Shown piece after piece: positions 30,362 through 41,900 of a DNA stretch of 64,000 bases (positions are counted from its first letter, which is position 1; each line of letters begins with the position of its first letter). The position numbers and the translations under genes were made by a program. The notes under the pieces were generated by a model. The model did no database searches. It was not told where the DNA came from and was given only the letters and a program-made list of their open reading frames with translations. The stretch comes from Blattamonas nauphoetae. Taxonomy: Eukaryota; Preaxostyla; Oxymonadida. The stretch covers positions 1 to 64,000 of the forward strand of contig JARBJD010000039.1 in the NCBI GenBank assembly GCA_033064195.1, read 5' to 3'.

Positions 30362-30631
30362 TTTGTCTGACTCTGAGATTAAACCTTCGTTATGGGTCAG
30401 AGGTTCGAAAGTCTGAAGGAGATTGAGATGCAATATTTGTCCAGAAGGAACAAAGAAAAGTCACCAATGAAGACGAAAATGTCCCACATCTGCCTCTCAT
30501 CAAGACATGCTTTTTTTCAAAAAAATGATTGTCACGCCAACGTGTGTGGCAAAGATCGTTGAGAAGCTGTCGACAAAACAAGGCTGAATGAAGACTATTG
30601 AAGTAATAAATAAAGTAACAGCAAAACATCC

Positions 30632-32918
30632 TTAGTTTCCACGACGAGCCTCCTCCAACTGTTTCTTGGCCTTTTCATCCTTCTTCTTTGCCTTCTCGAG
30701 CTGTTCCTTGATTTCCTGTTCCATCCGCTCCAGCTTCTCCAACTCCATCCTCACCTTCTCCTTCTCTTGCTCATACTTCCTGTCCTCTTCTTCCTTCTGC
30801 TCCTTCGTCTTCTCCTGGATCGATTTCAGATACTGTTCTCGCTTCTCCTTCCCTTCCTGCTCCGACTTTCGAATGGTTTCGTTCTGCTCCCTGTTCTTCT
30901 TCTCCTGGTTCTGCTTCTCCTGCACCTTCTGTCTTCGATTGTATTCGGTTTCTTCCTTCAGTCGCTGAGCTTCTTCTCTCTTCTGTTCCGAGATCCGCTC
31001 CTTCTCTTCTCTGAGTCTCTCCTGATCTCGTTGTCTTTCCTCCGCTCTCCTCTTCAGCAACTCCTCCCTGCTCTCTCTCTCCTCCTCACCTTGAGCCTCC
31101 TTCGTTTGCTCCTTCTTTCTGTCCTCTTTGTTTCTCTGTTGGAGTTCCTTTGCCTTTTCTTGCGTGTTTTGAGCATGTTGCAACAACTGCTGTTGTTCCA
31201 ACTGCATTTTCTGGATTTTCTTCCGCAGAAACTCCATCTGCTGTTCTTCTTGCTTCAATTCTTGCAGAGGCGTCGGCTGTCTTATTGTTTCTTCTCTGAA
31301 CGTCTTGTTCATCTTCTGTGTTCGTGTCGGCGAGCGCTGTGGAGACCGGGCGCTTTGGCTCGTTCGTGACTGTCTCATGGGGGATTGCTGCTGTCTTTTG
31401 TCCTTTTGGGGCTCGAGATGGGTTGTTCCTCCGTACGCACTCTTCAATCGGTCGTCTTTCGCCTTTTTTCCTTCCTTCTCTCCAGAATCGTTTTGGAGCG
31501 TGGTGCTTGATCGAAGTGTGGCATATGGGGTTGATTTTGTTTTTGTGGCTTCTTTTGATTGTCTGAGCTCCTGTTGTTTCTTCCCTTCCTTCGCTTTCCC
31601 AGAATCCTTGCTTTTCTTTGTTGGTGGAGTGGTTGTGGGGGATTTTTTCCTTTTCTTTGGTATGGGTGGCGACTCTGCTGAATCAAGAGATGAAAGAGAA
31701 TCGCTTTGTGTTTTCTTAGTCGGCTTGGCTTTGGTTGTTTGTTTCGCCTTCTTTGTCGCCTTCTTCTCGTCCTCTTGGGCGTCAACTGACTCATCCGTCT
31801 TCTTCGTTTTCAATGTTTTCTTCTGCTTTGGGCTTAGCGGCATAGTTGGCTCTTCAGGATCCTGTTTATCTTCCTGTTTCTTTTTCGGTGGGGATTTGGA
31901 TTTGGGTGTCTTTTTAGCCGGAGATTTAGCCTGCTTCACGGGAACAGGTGTATCAGTGGCTTCTGGCGGAGGAGATTCAACCCTTTCCAGTTCTGCGAGT
32001 TGTGCTTCAAGTTTCTGTTTGCTGTCGCGGATTGGTGTAAGCTGCTGTTCAGTCTGATCAACAATTGCCTGCAGTTGTTGTTGCTGTGCTTGAAGTTGTT
32101 GAGCTTGGGCTTGAGCGTTCTGCTGCATTTGATTGACTTGAACTTCGAGTTGTTGTTGGGCTTGCATGAGCTGCATTTGTTGCTGTTCTGGTGGCATACC
32201 CATTCCGGCAAGTTGTTGTTGCATCTGCTGGAGTTGCATTTGTGCGTTCTGCACTTGTTGTTGGAGTTCGGCTTCAATGTTTGCTGTTTGTTGTGCACAT
32301 TGATCAATCTGTTGTTTCGCTTGTGTTACTTGTGATTCGCCCTGTTCTATTTGTTGCGAATGTTGTGCTATTTGCTCTTTGAGTTGTGCAATTTGCTGAG
32401 TTTGGCCACTTTGAGGGGGGGCTGGCGACAGTTATGAGAGGAAGATTTCATACGAGTCTGGTTATTCTTTGGAGACTGTGGCATTTGTGAAGGGTCAGAT
32501 TGTTGCTGTTGTTGCATTTGCAATGCTTGAATTTGTTGAAGAACAGCATTTTGCTCCATTTGTTGCTGGTTAAGCAGTTGTTGCATGGCTTGCTGTTGTT
32601 GCTCAGGGGGGACTTGTTGACCCATTTGGAGTTGCATCTGGATTTGTTGTTGCAGTTGCATCTGTTGTTGTTGGTGCTGTTGCTGTAACATTTGATAGTG
32701 CTGTTGTAAAGTGTTCAGATCCATCGGCTGTTGCTGCATGCCCATTTGTTGTTGTTGTTGCATCTGAGCCTGAAGGTAGGCTTGTTGCTGAAGATTTTAG
32801 TGAATGCAATCATGATTAAATCAAGATAATTGACAATTAAGCCAAAATAAAGTGAAGAAAGAATTGAATGGAGAATTGATACCTCAGGGGTATATTGTTG
32901 TTGGAAACCAGCATCCAT
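30632..32918 (-). CDS. Gln-rich / Lys-rich coiled-coil protein, 719 aa
   Basis: Three exons: 32918-32883 (MDAGFQQQYTPE), 32787-32454 and 32421-30632. Introns are 95 bp (32882-32788) and 32 bp (32453-32422). The sum is 720 codons including the stop. The first 230 residues are polyglutamine-rich with Met (MQLQQMQQQLAGMGM), followed by a basic Lys/Pro/Ser-rich disordered middle (SPAKKTPKSKSPPKKK) and a C-terminal Glu/Lys/Arg/Gln coiled coil. Q-rich then basic layout resembles transcriptional coactivator or RNA-granule proteins, but no defined domain exists, so function is open. The short intron inside the Q-rich part explains the frame change there. It sits between two armadillo-like paralogues. 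Confidence 0.8.
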
Positions 32919-33708
32919 CAGTGAAAGAGAAGTAATGAATGAATATGCAAAAAGGTGAGCAAAATATGAGAAGTAGTCAAAGCTGCTTGACTACTAAAAA
33001 TGGGCAAAATCAACGGATTCATCCTAAAAATGATCGGTATGTTCCACTTGGACAAAAAAGCAGGAGAAAAATGGAGAGTGATTCGAAAACAATACATAAT
33101 TTTAGTGTATGTACGTACAGAAAGAAAAAAGAAGAAGACTGAAAATCAAAGATCAACCTTGAATCAACAGAAGCAAAATGAGTAAAAATTGTCAGCAACA
33201 TGCTCATCTCTCCTTTTATCAACTCTTCTCGCCAGTCTCACGGTGGTAGGTCTCACTCCAGGAGAGACAGAAGGTTACTGTTTTAGAGTTTTGTGCAAGC
33301 TGTTCAAATCCATCGTCCTTCGAGTCTCCAGATTTCGATGCTGGCTCATTCTCCAATTGCACAGTGGATGATGTGCAGCTTCTTGATCTCTCATTCTTCC
33401 TGTAACGGTGAGTAGAACTTTTTCATCTTTATCAACCTGATTGGAGTGTTAGAGAATGAGATCTCTCAAGAATTCTTCGAGGTAACATCCAAGAGAAAGA
33501 GACAATGGGTCGAAAAATGCCGATAGTCGAGGGAAGAGAGTAGTTTTGACGACTCTTCGGAGAATGTCAAAGGTCGCTGTGAAGAGAATGAATCTTAAAA
33601 GTTATTGTGTAATTTTCAAGATCGGATCGATTGTTATAAAAATGAGGGTGATTGAGGCATCAATTTCTTTCCCAAAGTGTTGGGCAGATGATGAGTCGCT
33701 GTTCTATT
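32919..33708. other. Intergenic, no gene recognised
   Basis: About 790 bp. A 60-codon plus-strand frame at 33,189-33,371 starts with a hydrophobic run but has no family support. Nothing else is seen. Confidence 0.55.
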
Positions 33709-34791
33709 CTATTCAAGTTCTGCAATGTTCATTCCAAGCAAAATGTTCAACCAGTTCGAAAATCCCGCGATTTCTTCTCCATAATCTCCTGTTAGATCGT
33801 TAAGGAGTCGTTGTTCGGTCACATCGTCAAACCCTTCCATTCTCAAAGATCGTAACATTTCTGTCCATGAAGGACAGATATTTCCGCCTTGTTCGTTCCA
33901 TTCTTCTTGGAAACACTTCATAATGTGGAAAAAATGCCAGATTGATGGATCAGTTTCGAAGAATGTGAGACAGCTCGGAATCGTGAGAGCGACGGGCATA
34001 TTCTGAACAAAAACCATTGTTGGTTGATAATATGGAGATATTTGGAGGAGTCGGGCAAGAAGAAACATGAACTCTTCTGATTGCTCTCCATCGAGGATCG
34101 AAGAGCGGTTCACGCACAAATGGCAAATATACTTCTCCGAAGGTTCGAGAACTTGCTTCAAAACCGTCTCGTGAACAGCTTGTTGCTCATCGGGACCTTC
34201 AATTTCGAGATTGGCGAGACTATCCAGTGTTGCGAGCCAGATGGATCGGCTGATGTTTGAAATGAGACAGGTGTGGATATCTTCTGCTTCTGTGAAAGAA
34301 AGAGACTGTGGATTGAGAGTGATGATAAGTTGATTGATTAGATCAGCTTTGACGAGGGAAAGGTGGACTTTATCGGAACAGTTCGCGATCAGAGTTCTGA
34401 GCATCTTCATTGTTGCTATGGTGATTGCTTGATGAGGTGAAGAAAGAAGAACCACAACGGACTGGATGAAGTTGGTCGAAGATTCATCAGGTGTTCGCCC
34501 AAAGATGTTGAGAAAAGCATCTGCCGAATCTTCATCATCAGGATTCCCAGATTCAATAAATTTCACGGCTTTAACTTCCAAAGAGACATCAAATGCAGGC
34601 TGAGACTTCACTGTGGCAACAAGAGATTGAAAGATAACGGCCTTTTGGTCTTCAGACTCCAGTTTCTCTTCGTTCCAATCCAGGAAAGGAGAGCAATCCA
34701 TTGAAAATGACAACTGAGAGGAGGACAAATCAGAGCGCGTTGTACTTGATGAGGCGCCTGAGGCGTCTGTTGTGTGGATAATCGGGTTCAT
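33709..34791 (-). CDS. Armadillo/HEAT-like family protein, copy 2
   Basis: 360 aa starting MNPIIHTTDASGASSSTTRS. It is collinear with copy 1 at 29.3 kb along nearly the whole length (shared MDCSPFL.W, VAT.KSQPA.D.SLE.KAV.F.ES, DEQQAV.ETVLKQVLEPSEK, YYQPTMVFVQN, GMN near the end), with diverged C-terminal third. Helical solenoid predicted, no leader. The two copies sit in the same orientation on either side of the Gln-rich gene, so they arose by local duplication. Function unknown. Confidence 0.85.
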   Translation of the reverse strand: MNPIIHTTDASGASSSTTRSDLSSSQLSFSMDCSPFLDWNEEKLESEDQKAVIFQSLVATVKSQPAFDVSLEVKAVKFIESGNPDDEDSADAFLNIFGRTPDESSTNFIQSVVVLLSSPHQAITIATMKMLRTLIANCSDKVHLSLVKADLINQLIITLNPQSLSFTEAEDIHTCLISNISRSIWLATLDSLANLEIEGPDEQQAVHETVLKQVLEPSEKYICHLCVNRSSILDGEQSEEFMFLLARLLQISPYYQPTMVFVQNMPVALTIPSCLTFFETDPSIWHFFHIMKCFQEEWNEQGGNICPSWTEMLRSLRMEGFDDVTEQRLLNDLTGDYGEEIAGFSNWLNILLGMNIAELE

Positions 34792-35981
34792 TTTGCGTGA
34801 TTGAAAAACAAAACCCTCGTTATGGGTTTAGCTTTCTTGAACCAAGCATGATTCATTTTGGCTTTAGCTCAGAATTATAAGAGAACTTCATGTTTTAATA
34901 ACATGGAAAAACGAGAAAGAGAAAAGAAAACCCCATTCTCATCCAAATCTGAAATGAGTATGAAATGGAGAAATGTCTTGATATGAAGGTCTGACGTGTG
35001 AAAATGAAAGACTGATATGTAAATGTGATAAGATATGCCAAATGTGTGAAAAATGGGAAATGGGTGAGATGCTATGAAACGTTCGTTTTGATGAGAAAGG
35101 AAAGAGATTCCGAATTGTTCGCACAAAGTGTCGAAAACAACAAAAAGTGATGATTGGGGAATGAAGATGGAATGGTTGCACAAACCCGAGAAAAAGTGAA
35201 GAAAGAAGACTGTGAGAGCCATCATTCCATGAGTCTCCGCCAACCAATGATGAAAAGAACATAAAGAGTCTCAAGTAAGATGAATGAATGAACGAATGAT
35301 GAATGAATGAAGCTGACATAATCAAGACTCGAAGGAAGATTTCAATCCATTCATGTTCCTGTCCATCAAACTGCCAAGCTGTCCGGTCATCTTCCATCCC
35401 AAAGCATCCAACAAGGGAATGGACGCTCGCGAGGGGACGGACGGGCAAAGAGGAGCAGGATGTCATGATGGTTGAGTGAGATGGTGTGAAGATGCCTTTC
35501 TGGATTGATGTTGGAAAGGTTCAAATTTTTGGATGTGAATAAAGTAGGTCTGAAAACGAACTAGATGTGATGGTTGGTTCTACAGAGACTGCCTGCTTCG
35601 AAGTAGGTGATTGATGGTTGTGAGTGTGGTGGAGGGTGACGTGGTGTTTGATGAAGTCTGAGAGTGCGAGTTGGGAACTGTCCCAACTGACTCTCCATTC
35701 TTCATAAAGTCGATTGTGGTGCGAGTGTGACGTGGATAATGAAGGAGAAGTGGAGTTGAGAATTGAATCCGAGAATCCTTCACGATCAGACGAGTTGATC
35801 AGTTGTGATGGAGAGAATGCGGTGATGAAGTGAATAGTGCTGGTGTGACGGAGAAATGAAGATGATGGATCGAGTCTCCAACAGCTCTTGTGATTCCAAA
35901 AGAATGAAATGTGTAGGATCAGAGAGTGTGATGAGTTCCAGTGTCCACAACGCAAAAATAAGAACTGTATTCTCTCTCTTT
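34792..35981. other. 1.2-kb region without a supported gene
   Basis: Contains a short GAATGAAT-type direct repeat near 35,280-35,315. Minus-strand frames of 122-192 aa overlap each other and the 3' end of the receptor gene but are Ser/His/Phe-rich with no domain; I regard them as chance. It holds the 3' flank of the receptor-like gene. Confidence 0.5.
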
Positions 35982-38900
35982 CTAGCATTCCTCCATGTTT
36001 GGCCTTTCCATGGCAGGTTTCCCTAACTCCGCATCCGAATCCAGAAGCGATAAGATCTCGTCCAGTGTCGATCTCTCTTTCGGATCCAATGAGAGGCATC
36101 TTCGAACAAGCTCGATTTTCGACTCATTCGTCCACGAGTCCATCAGCGGAAGTGATCCAGTTCCCAGCTGCCGTTGAGCGTTCACCGCATCAACTTCCCC
36201 GAAGGGTACAAGACCAGTCTCCATTTCCCACAAGATGAGGCCAAGACTAAAAACTGCAGCCTTGCTTGCGTCGATTTCAACTTTCTTATTCGCCACTTCT
36301 GGCGCAACCCAACGCTGTCCTTCGATGTGTTGAATGGACGACTGTCCATTCATTGTTTGAGTGAAAAAGGAGGTATTCGCAGTTGAGAGTGTCTGGTGGA
36401 TATGTTCTTGTTGTGGCACGATGTTCTGATTCATCCTGCTGTGTTCTGATCCGGGAAAGAATGAGCTTTCAGGGATGTTTGGTTGCACACTCACCCTTTC
36501 CTCTTTCATTTGAAACACAGGAGTGTCTTGTTCATCCAGAAATACCCACAGCGGAGACAAACGCGTCAGAATCGGCATTTTCGGGTTGTGTTTCGCAATC
36601 TGAGCCAGTCCTTGAGTGATCATCCGGAAGACACGAGGAGAGTCCAGTGGTGGACCTCCCTTGTGCAGTCTGTTGTAGAGTGTGTTGTTCACATTCACTG
36701 GCACTTCAACCAGCTCCTCTCCACATCTCACCGCCATCTTCGTCTTCGACTCAATCGGAACTCGTCGCTCACTGTCTTGATTGTCGACTTGTTTCATGGT
36801 GTCTTTCTCAATGAAAGCGTTTGAGTCGATTGTGGTTGGGAGATTGTGATTGAGCATGTTGTTCGTGCGTGGTTCTTTGATCGTGTCCACCATTGCCATG
36901 TGTTCTTCGATTTTCTCGACATCGATTGGCTCCTGTTGATCCAGCTCTCGATTCTTCAAGAGATTCTCTCTGTCATCTTTCTGTTGTCTCTGCTTTCGAC
37001 AGATCAACACGATGATCACAATGATGATGAAGGTAACAACAGCAACGATCACTGGGATCAGCCAGACAAGTGCTTTCTTCGTTTGTTCCAGTGTAAGTGC
37101 CTTCTTTTCTGAAGCATCACTTATTTTGAGCACAAAGTGGTTGTCAGTGCGTTGATTCTGCCCAAATGACAGTTTCGCGTGCAGTTCGAGTGAGTGGTCG
37201 ATGTCTGTGATGGACGAACGATTCAATATGAGATTCACAGAAGTTTCACTCCATTCTGAGGAATTCAGGCCAGCCAGTTCGATCGTTGTCGATCTCTTTT
37301 CAACTTTCGCCTTTTCGTCCCATTCAACAACCTCCAGTCCCAACCCACATGGCATCAGAACCGATCCAACAAGCGAGACTTCATAAGACTTGCTTGTGGA
37401 CTTCGATTTCGTCTTCGTCGAGTCTAATGTCGGGATGAACAACAGCTTCGTCCCATCCACACTCGTCGAGTTGAGATGACAGTCACCTAGAGCCATCCAC
37501 GCAGAAGGAGCACTCGGTGTCCCATCTCCACTGCTCAGCGTTCCAATCCTCACTTCTCCCTCACCCGAACACAGAATGTTTCGTCTCGCTGATGGGAACA
37601 ACTCATGATTTGGTGTGTTGTCGCGGAAGACGGACGAATCGATTGTGATTGTTCCCCCTTGAATGGTCAGTGCTCCTTGGGGTAATTCATGGAATTTTGT
37701 CCAGTCGATTGTGGTTTCACAGTTGTCAAGTCGAATGATTCCGCTGGTCCATTCACAGACAGAAAACGAATCGGAGTTCGGAACAGGAATGTTCACTCCA
37801 TCAATCACGCAATTCTCCAAAATAATCGTCGAATTCACAGCCAACAGGAACACGAACGACTCCGAGATTGTCTCAACAGCAACTTCAACTTTGAACAGCT
37901 CCAAATTACCTTCATTCACCGTGATCAGACCACAATCATCGGAAAGTGTGGTGGAGGCAGGGATTCTGATGATCGGATTGAGGTTCTTTCCATTTTTGAT
38001 CAACACCGACATGTCCCTCGAAATGACAAACGGTTTGGTCTCTTTCGTTTCTTTCAGAACATTGATGGTGACTTCGTCGTGTTCCAGTCCAACAGCGATG
38101 GTCATAGCCTTTTCAATCGATCCACATGGATTCACTTGGTCCCCACACATCACATCATCAGAATGTGAAGTTTGATCAACGAACGCTGTGAAATTGAGAG
38201 GTTTGGGCATCGTGGTGAACTTGTGAGCTTGCTTCCGCATTGGAGATTCACTGGATTCTTCCTTCAGTGAAGCAACTGTGTATTCTGTCCCGTATTGAAG
38301 GGTGTCACTCCAACCAATCGCATGCGACTTTGTCTCTCCACATTCCGGCGTCGAGAAGGTGACGGCGAATGTCTCACCAGATGCCAATGTCAGAACATAG
38401 TTCTGGTGAATTGACACATTTTCACCTGTCAGAACCAGTTTGTACGATGTGCAAGGCGAGTTTGTGAATTCAAACGAGATTGACTTGAAGAGGGCTGCGA
38501 CGGGGGCAGTGAATTGTTTCGCTTTTGGATTGATGATGATTGGAGAGGAGTCTTTCGTTATCTGCGCGATTGTGTAAGCTTGACCAAGGACGACATGCGG
38601 TGTTGATGATTCTTCAGCTGAGATTGAGCAAGAAAGTGTTCCATCTTCACTGCGAATGAGAGGAATAACGATCTCAGTGCTCGAGGAAGTTGGTTGGAGT
38701 GTGAGAGAGAACATGCCGGAAGCGAACACTCTTCCAACAAACGTCAAGGTGACTTGCTTGGCGTCATCACTCAAAATTGGTGTCACTCCCTCCAATCGAC
38801 ATGGCTCAGATGGTATGGGAATCTCTGCTGAGAGATGATTGATCACTGTTTCTTTCATAGTTTCTGGTTTCGTGAATGATGTGAGTGTGTAAGTGTGTCC

Positions 38901-41900
38901 GTAGATCAGTTGGGGAGCAGGATAAAGATCAACTGTCATTGATCCAGTTGTTTTTGATTCGAACACAATCTCCGCATCCACAATCACAGTCTCACAAGTT
39001 TCACTGAGAATCGTTGAGTCCGTCAATGACACCGAATAACTCCCGCTTGGCATGTTCTCTCCCACGAAAGCAAGTTTCGTCGTGTTCAAATCTCCTCCAT
39101 TGATGGCTGTTCCAACTGACACAATTCGAGCGAGTGGATCAGTCACTTTGAACTGCATGCCACTGTTGAACACAAGCGAAGCATCTGCAACTGAAGTGGC
39201 TCCTACAATTTCGTATGTCTTCCCTTGTTTCACTTTCGATGTCCCATCCGCATTCCACATTTCCAGTTTCCCTGCTCCTTTCTGGTCTGGCTTGAATGTC
39301 ACTTCCAAAGTGTTGGTGTGTTCAGTGTTGACTTCTTTGAAGGTGAGAGTGCACACAAGGTTGGTCGAGAAGTCAATCCCTTCGAAATGAACTGTCACTT
39401 CCGTGAACATCTCGTTGTATGTCAATTCTTTGAGTTTTGTGATTCTTGGAGGTGCAACAGGCGTCTTGAACGTGAGAGGAACGTCAATATATTTCGCGGA
39501 TGACAAAGACACAATACGATATGTCTGATCAAAGGCGAGTGTGGATGTCGGGTAGAGAGAGATTGACACTGTTCCGGTCGAAACATCTCCAGATCGAGTG
39601 AATGACACTGGGAGAGCAATCTTGTCTGAGTCTGTTTCTGAACCAGACACAACAGACGACAGAACAACAACGAGCGTTGCATCTCCAGCTGGAACTTGAT
39701 GTCCAGTCAGTGTGAGAACAGTTGAATTCATTCCCAGCGTGTCGACAGGACCGGACAGCTTAAGGAGTCGAGTTGGCTCAGGATTCGTCGTGAATGAAAG
39801 GCCTGAGTTGTAGAGAACCGGTTGAGTCAATGCATCCGACACTCCAGTCACAACATATGCTGTGTTGTACCTCAGAAGAGCTTCTGTTGCGTTGAACAGT
39901 GTTTCAGTCGTCGTCGATGTCGATCTCTCAGAATCGATTTCAAGTGTGAGTGTAGTTGTTGCTGTCGATGATCCATTCACTGAGAGTGTCACAGTGTATG
40001 GTCCATTCGTCATCACACGTCCCTCCCAAAACAATCTGATCTCTTTCTCATCATCCACATATACAACTTTGGTAATTCTCTCCAATCGGCTCGGTTCGGT
40101 TGGCATGCTCAGTGTCTTCACATGATTGATCACTTTCTCTGTCACAGTTTCTGGTTTCGTGAATGATTCGATCGAGTAAGTGTGCCCGAAGATCAGTTGA
40201 GGAGCAGGATAAAGATCAACTGTCATTGATCCTTCTGTCGCTGACGTGAACACAATTTGCGTTTCAACGAATTCCTCTTTTCCAGTGTATTCGAAGTGAG
40301 TCGAGTCCAACAAGTTGAGTGAGTATGTCCCAGTGCTCATCTTCTCTCCAACAACAGCAATCGTCGTCGAGTTCAGGTCTGTATCATTCGTAAAATCTCC
40401 CAACGACACAATTCGAGACACTGCTGGACGAAGTTGGAACTCAAGCCCAGAATGAACAAAGACATCACTCGCATCAGTCTGAACAAGTGTGTATCGTGCT
40501 CCCGCAACCAACTCCGCATTCCCAGTCTCTCTCCAAACTGACTCCGTGCACACAAATTTCTGAGCAGAAATCCATTTGAACGTCAGCTTCGTTTCTGCCG
40601 AAGTCCCTTCATTCTTCAACGTGATGATTTGGGCCGATGGTGGGCAATGAAGTCCAGTTACTGTGATCGTCACTTCAGTCTCCAAGTCGTCATATGTCAA
40701 AGACTCCACAGACACGATTCTTCCAGGTCGAGAAGGCGTGGTGAATGTCAGAATGGTGTCGACGTATTTCGCGGACGACAGAGACACAATCCGATATGTC
40801 TTTCCAAATGAGAGTGTGGATGTCGGGTATAGAGGAATCACCACTGCTCCAATCGACACATCTCCAGATCGAGTGAATGACACTGGGAGAGCAATTTTGT
40901 CAGAGTCTGTTTCTGAACCAGACACAACAGACGACAGAACAACAACGAGCGTTGCATCTCCAGCTGGTACATGATGGCCAGTCAGTGTCAGCGTTGTCGT
41001 GTTCAGATCGGTACCATCAACAGGACCGGACAGCTTAAGGAGACGAGTCGGTTCAGCAATCGTCGTGAAAGTGATGCCAGAGTTGACGATCACGGGTTTA
41101 TCTGATTCATCTGTCAATCCAGTCACAACATACACAGTGTTGTATTTCAGACGACTTTCTGGTGATTTGTACAATATTTCAGTTGTCGTCGATGTCGATT
41201 CATCCACATCGAATTCAAGAGTGAGTGACGTTGTCGTCGATGATCCATTCACTGAGAGTGTCACAGTGTACGGTCCATTCGTCATCAATCGTCCCTCCCA
41301 ATTCAATCTGATCTCTTTCTCATCATCCGCATATTCAACTTTGGCAATTCTCTCCAATCGGCTCGGTTCTGTTGGCATTAGAATTGGATTATATCTCGTG
41401 ACGAACATGGTTTCATCGATTCCTGTCCGATTCATCGCCCATGTGACATATACATGTCCATAAACGAGTTGCGGAGTGGGATACAATTGGATTGTCAGCA
41501 AGCCTTCTTTTTTTGTTGAGAATGTGATTTCCACATCGAGGTACAAATACTGCTGTGTTTCTGCGTAATGTGTGGAGTCGACGAGTTGGAGTGTGGTATT
41601 TCCGATTGGCATGTCCTCACCTGTCAGTGGAACAGTGGCGACTGTGAAATTGTCATCAATAGTGAGAGTGCCCGTTGAAACAAGTCGATGACGAGGAGGA
41701 ACAACTGAAAATGTCATTCCTTTGGTGTAGTAGATCTTTCCAGATGACGCTGCGACTCCAACAACTTCGTACGTCGCTCCAAACTTGAGATTCGTCGTTC
41801 CTTCTAACTTCCACATGTACTCTGTATGGCTGCCTGTCTGTGGAGTGTCAAAGGCAACATTGAATGTGTATTTCACTTGTGTGGCTGTGTTTTTCACTGT

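Noticed and set aside
34875-36099. Minus-strand frames of 122-192 aa downstream of the receptor gene
   Set aside because: They overlap in several frames, are His/Ser/Phe-rich and show no start context, leader or domain.
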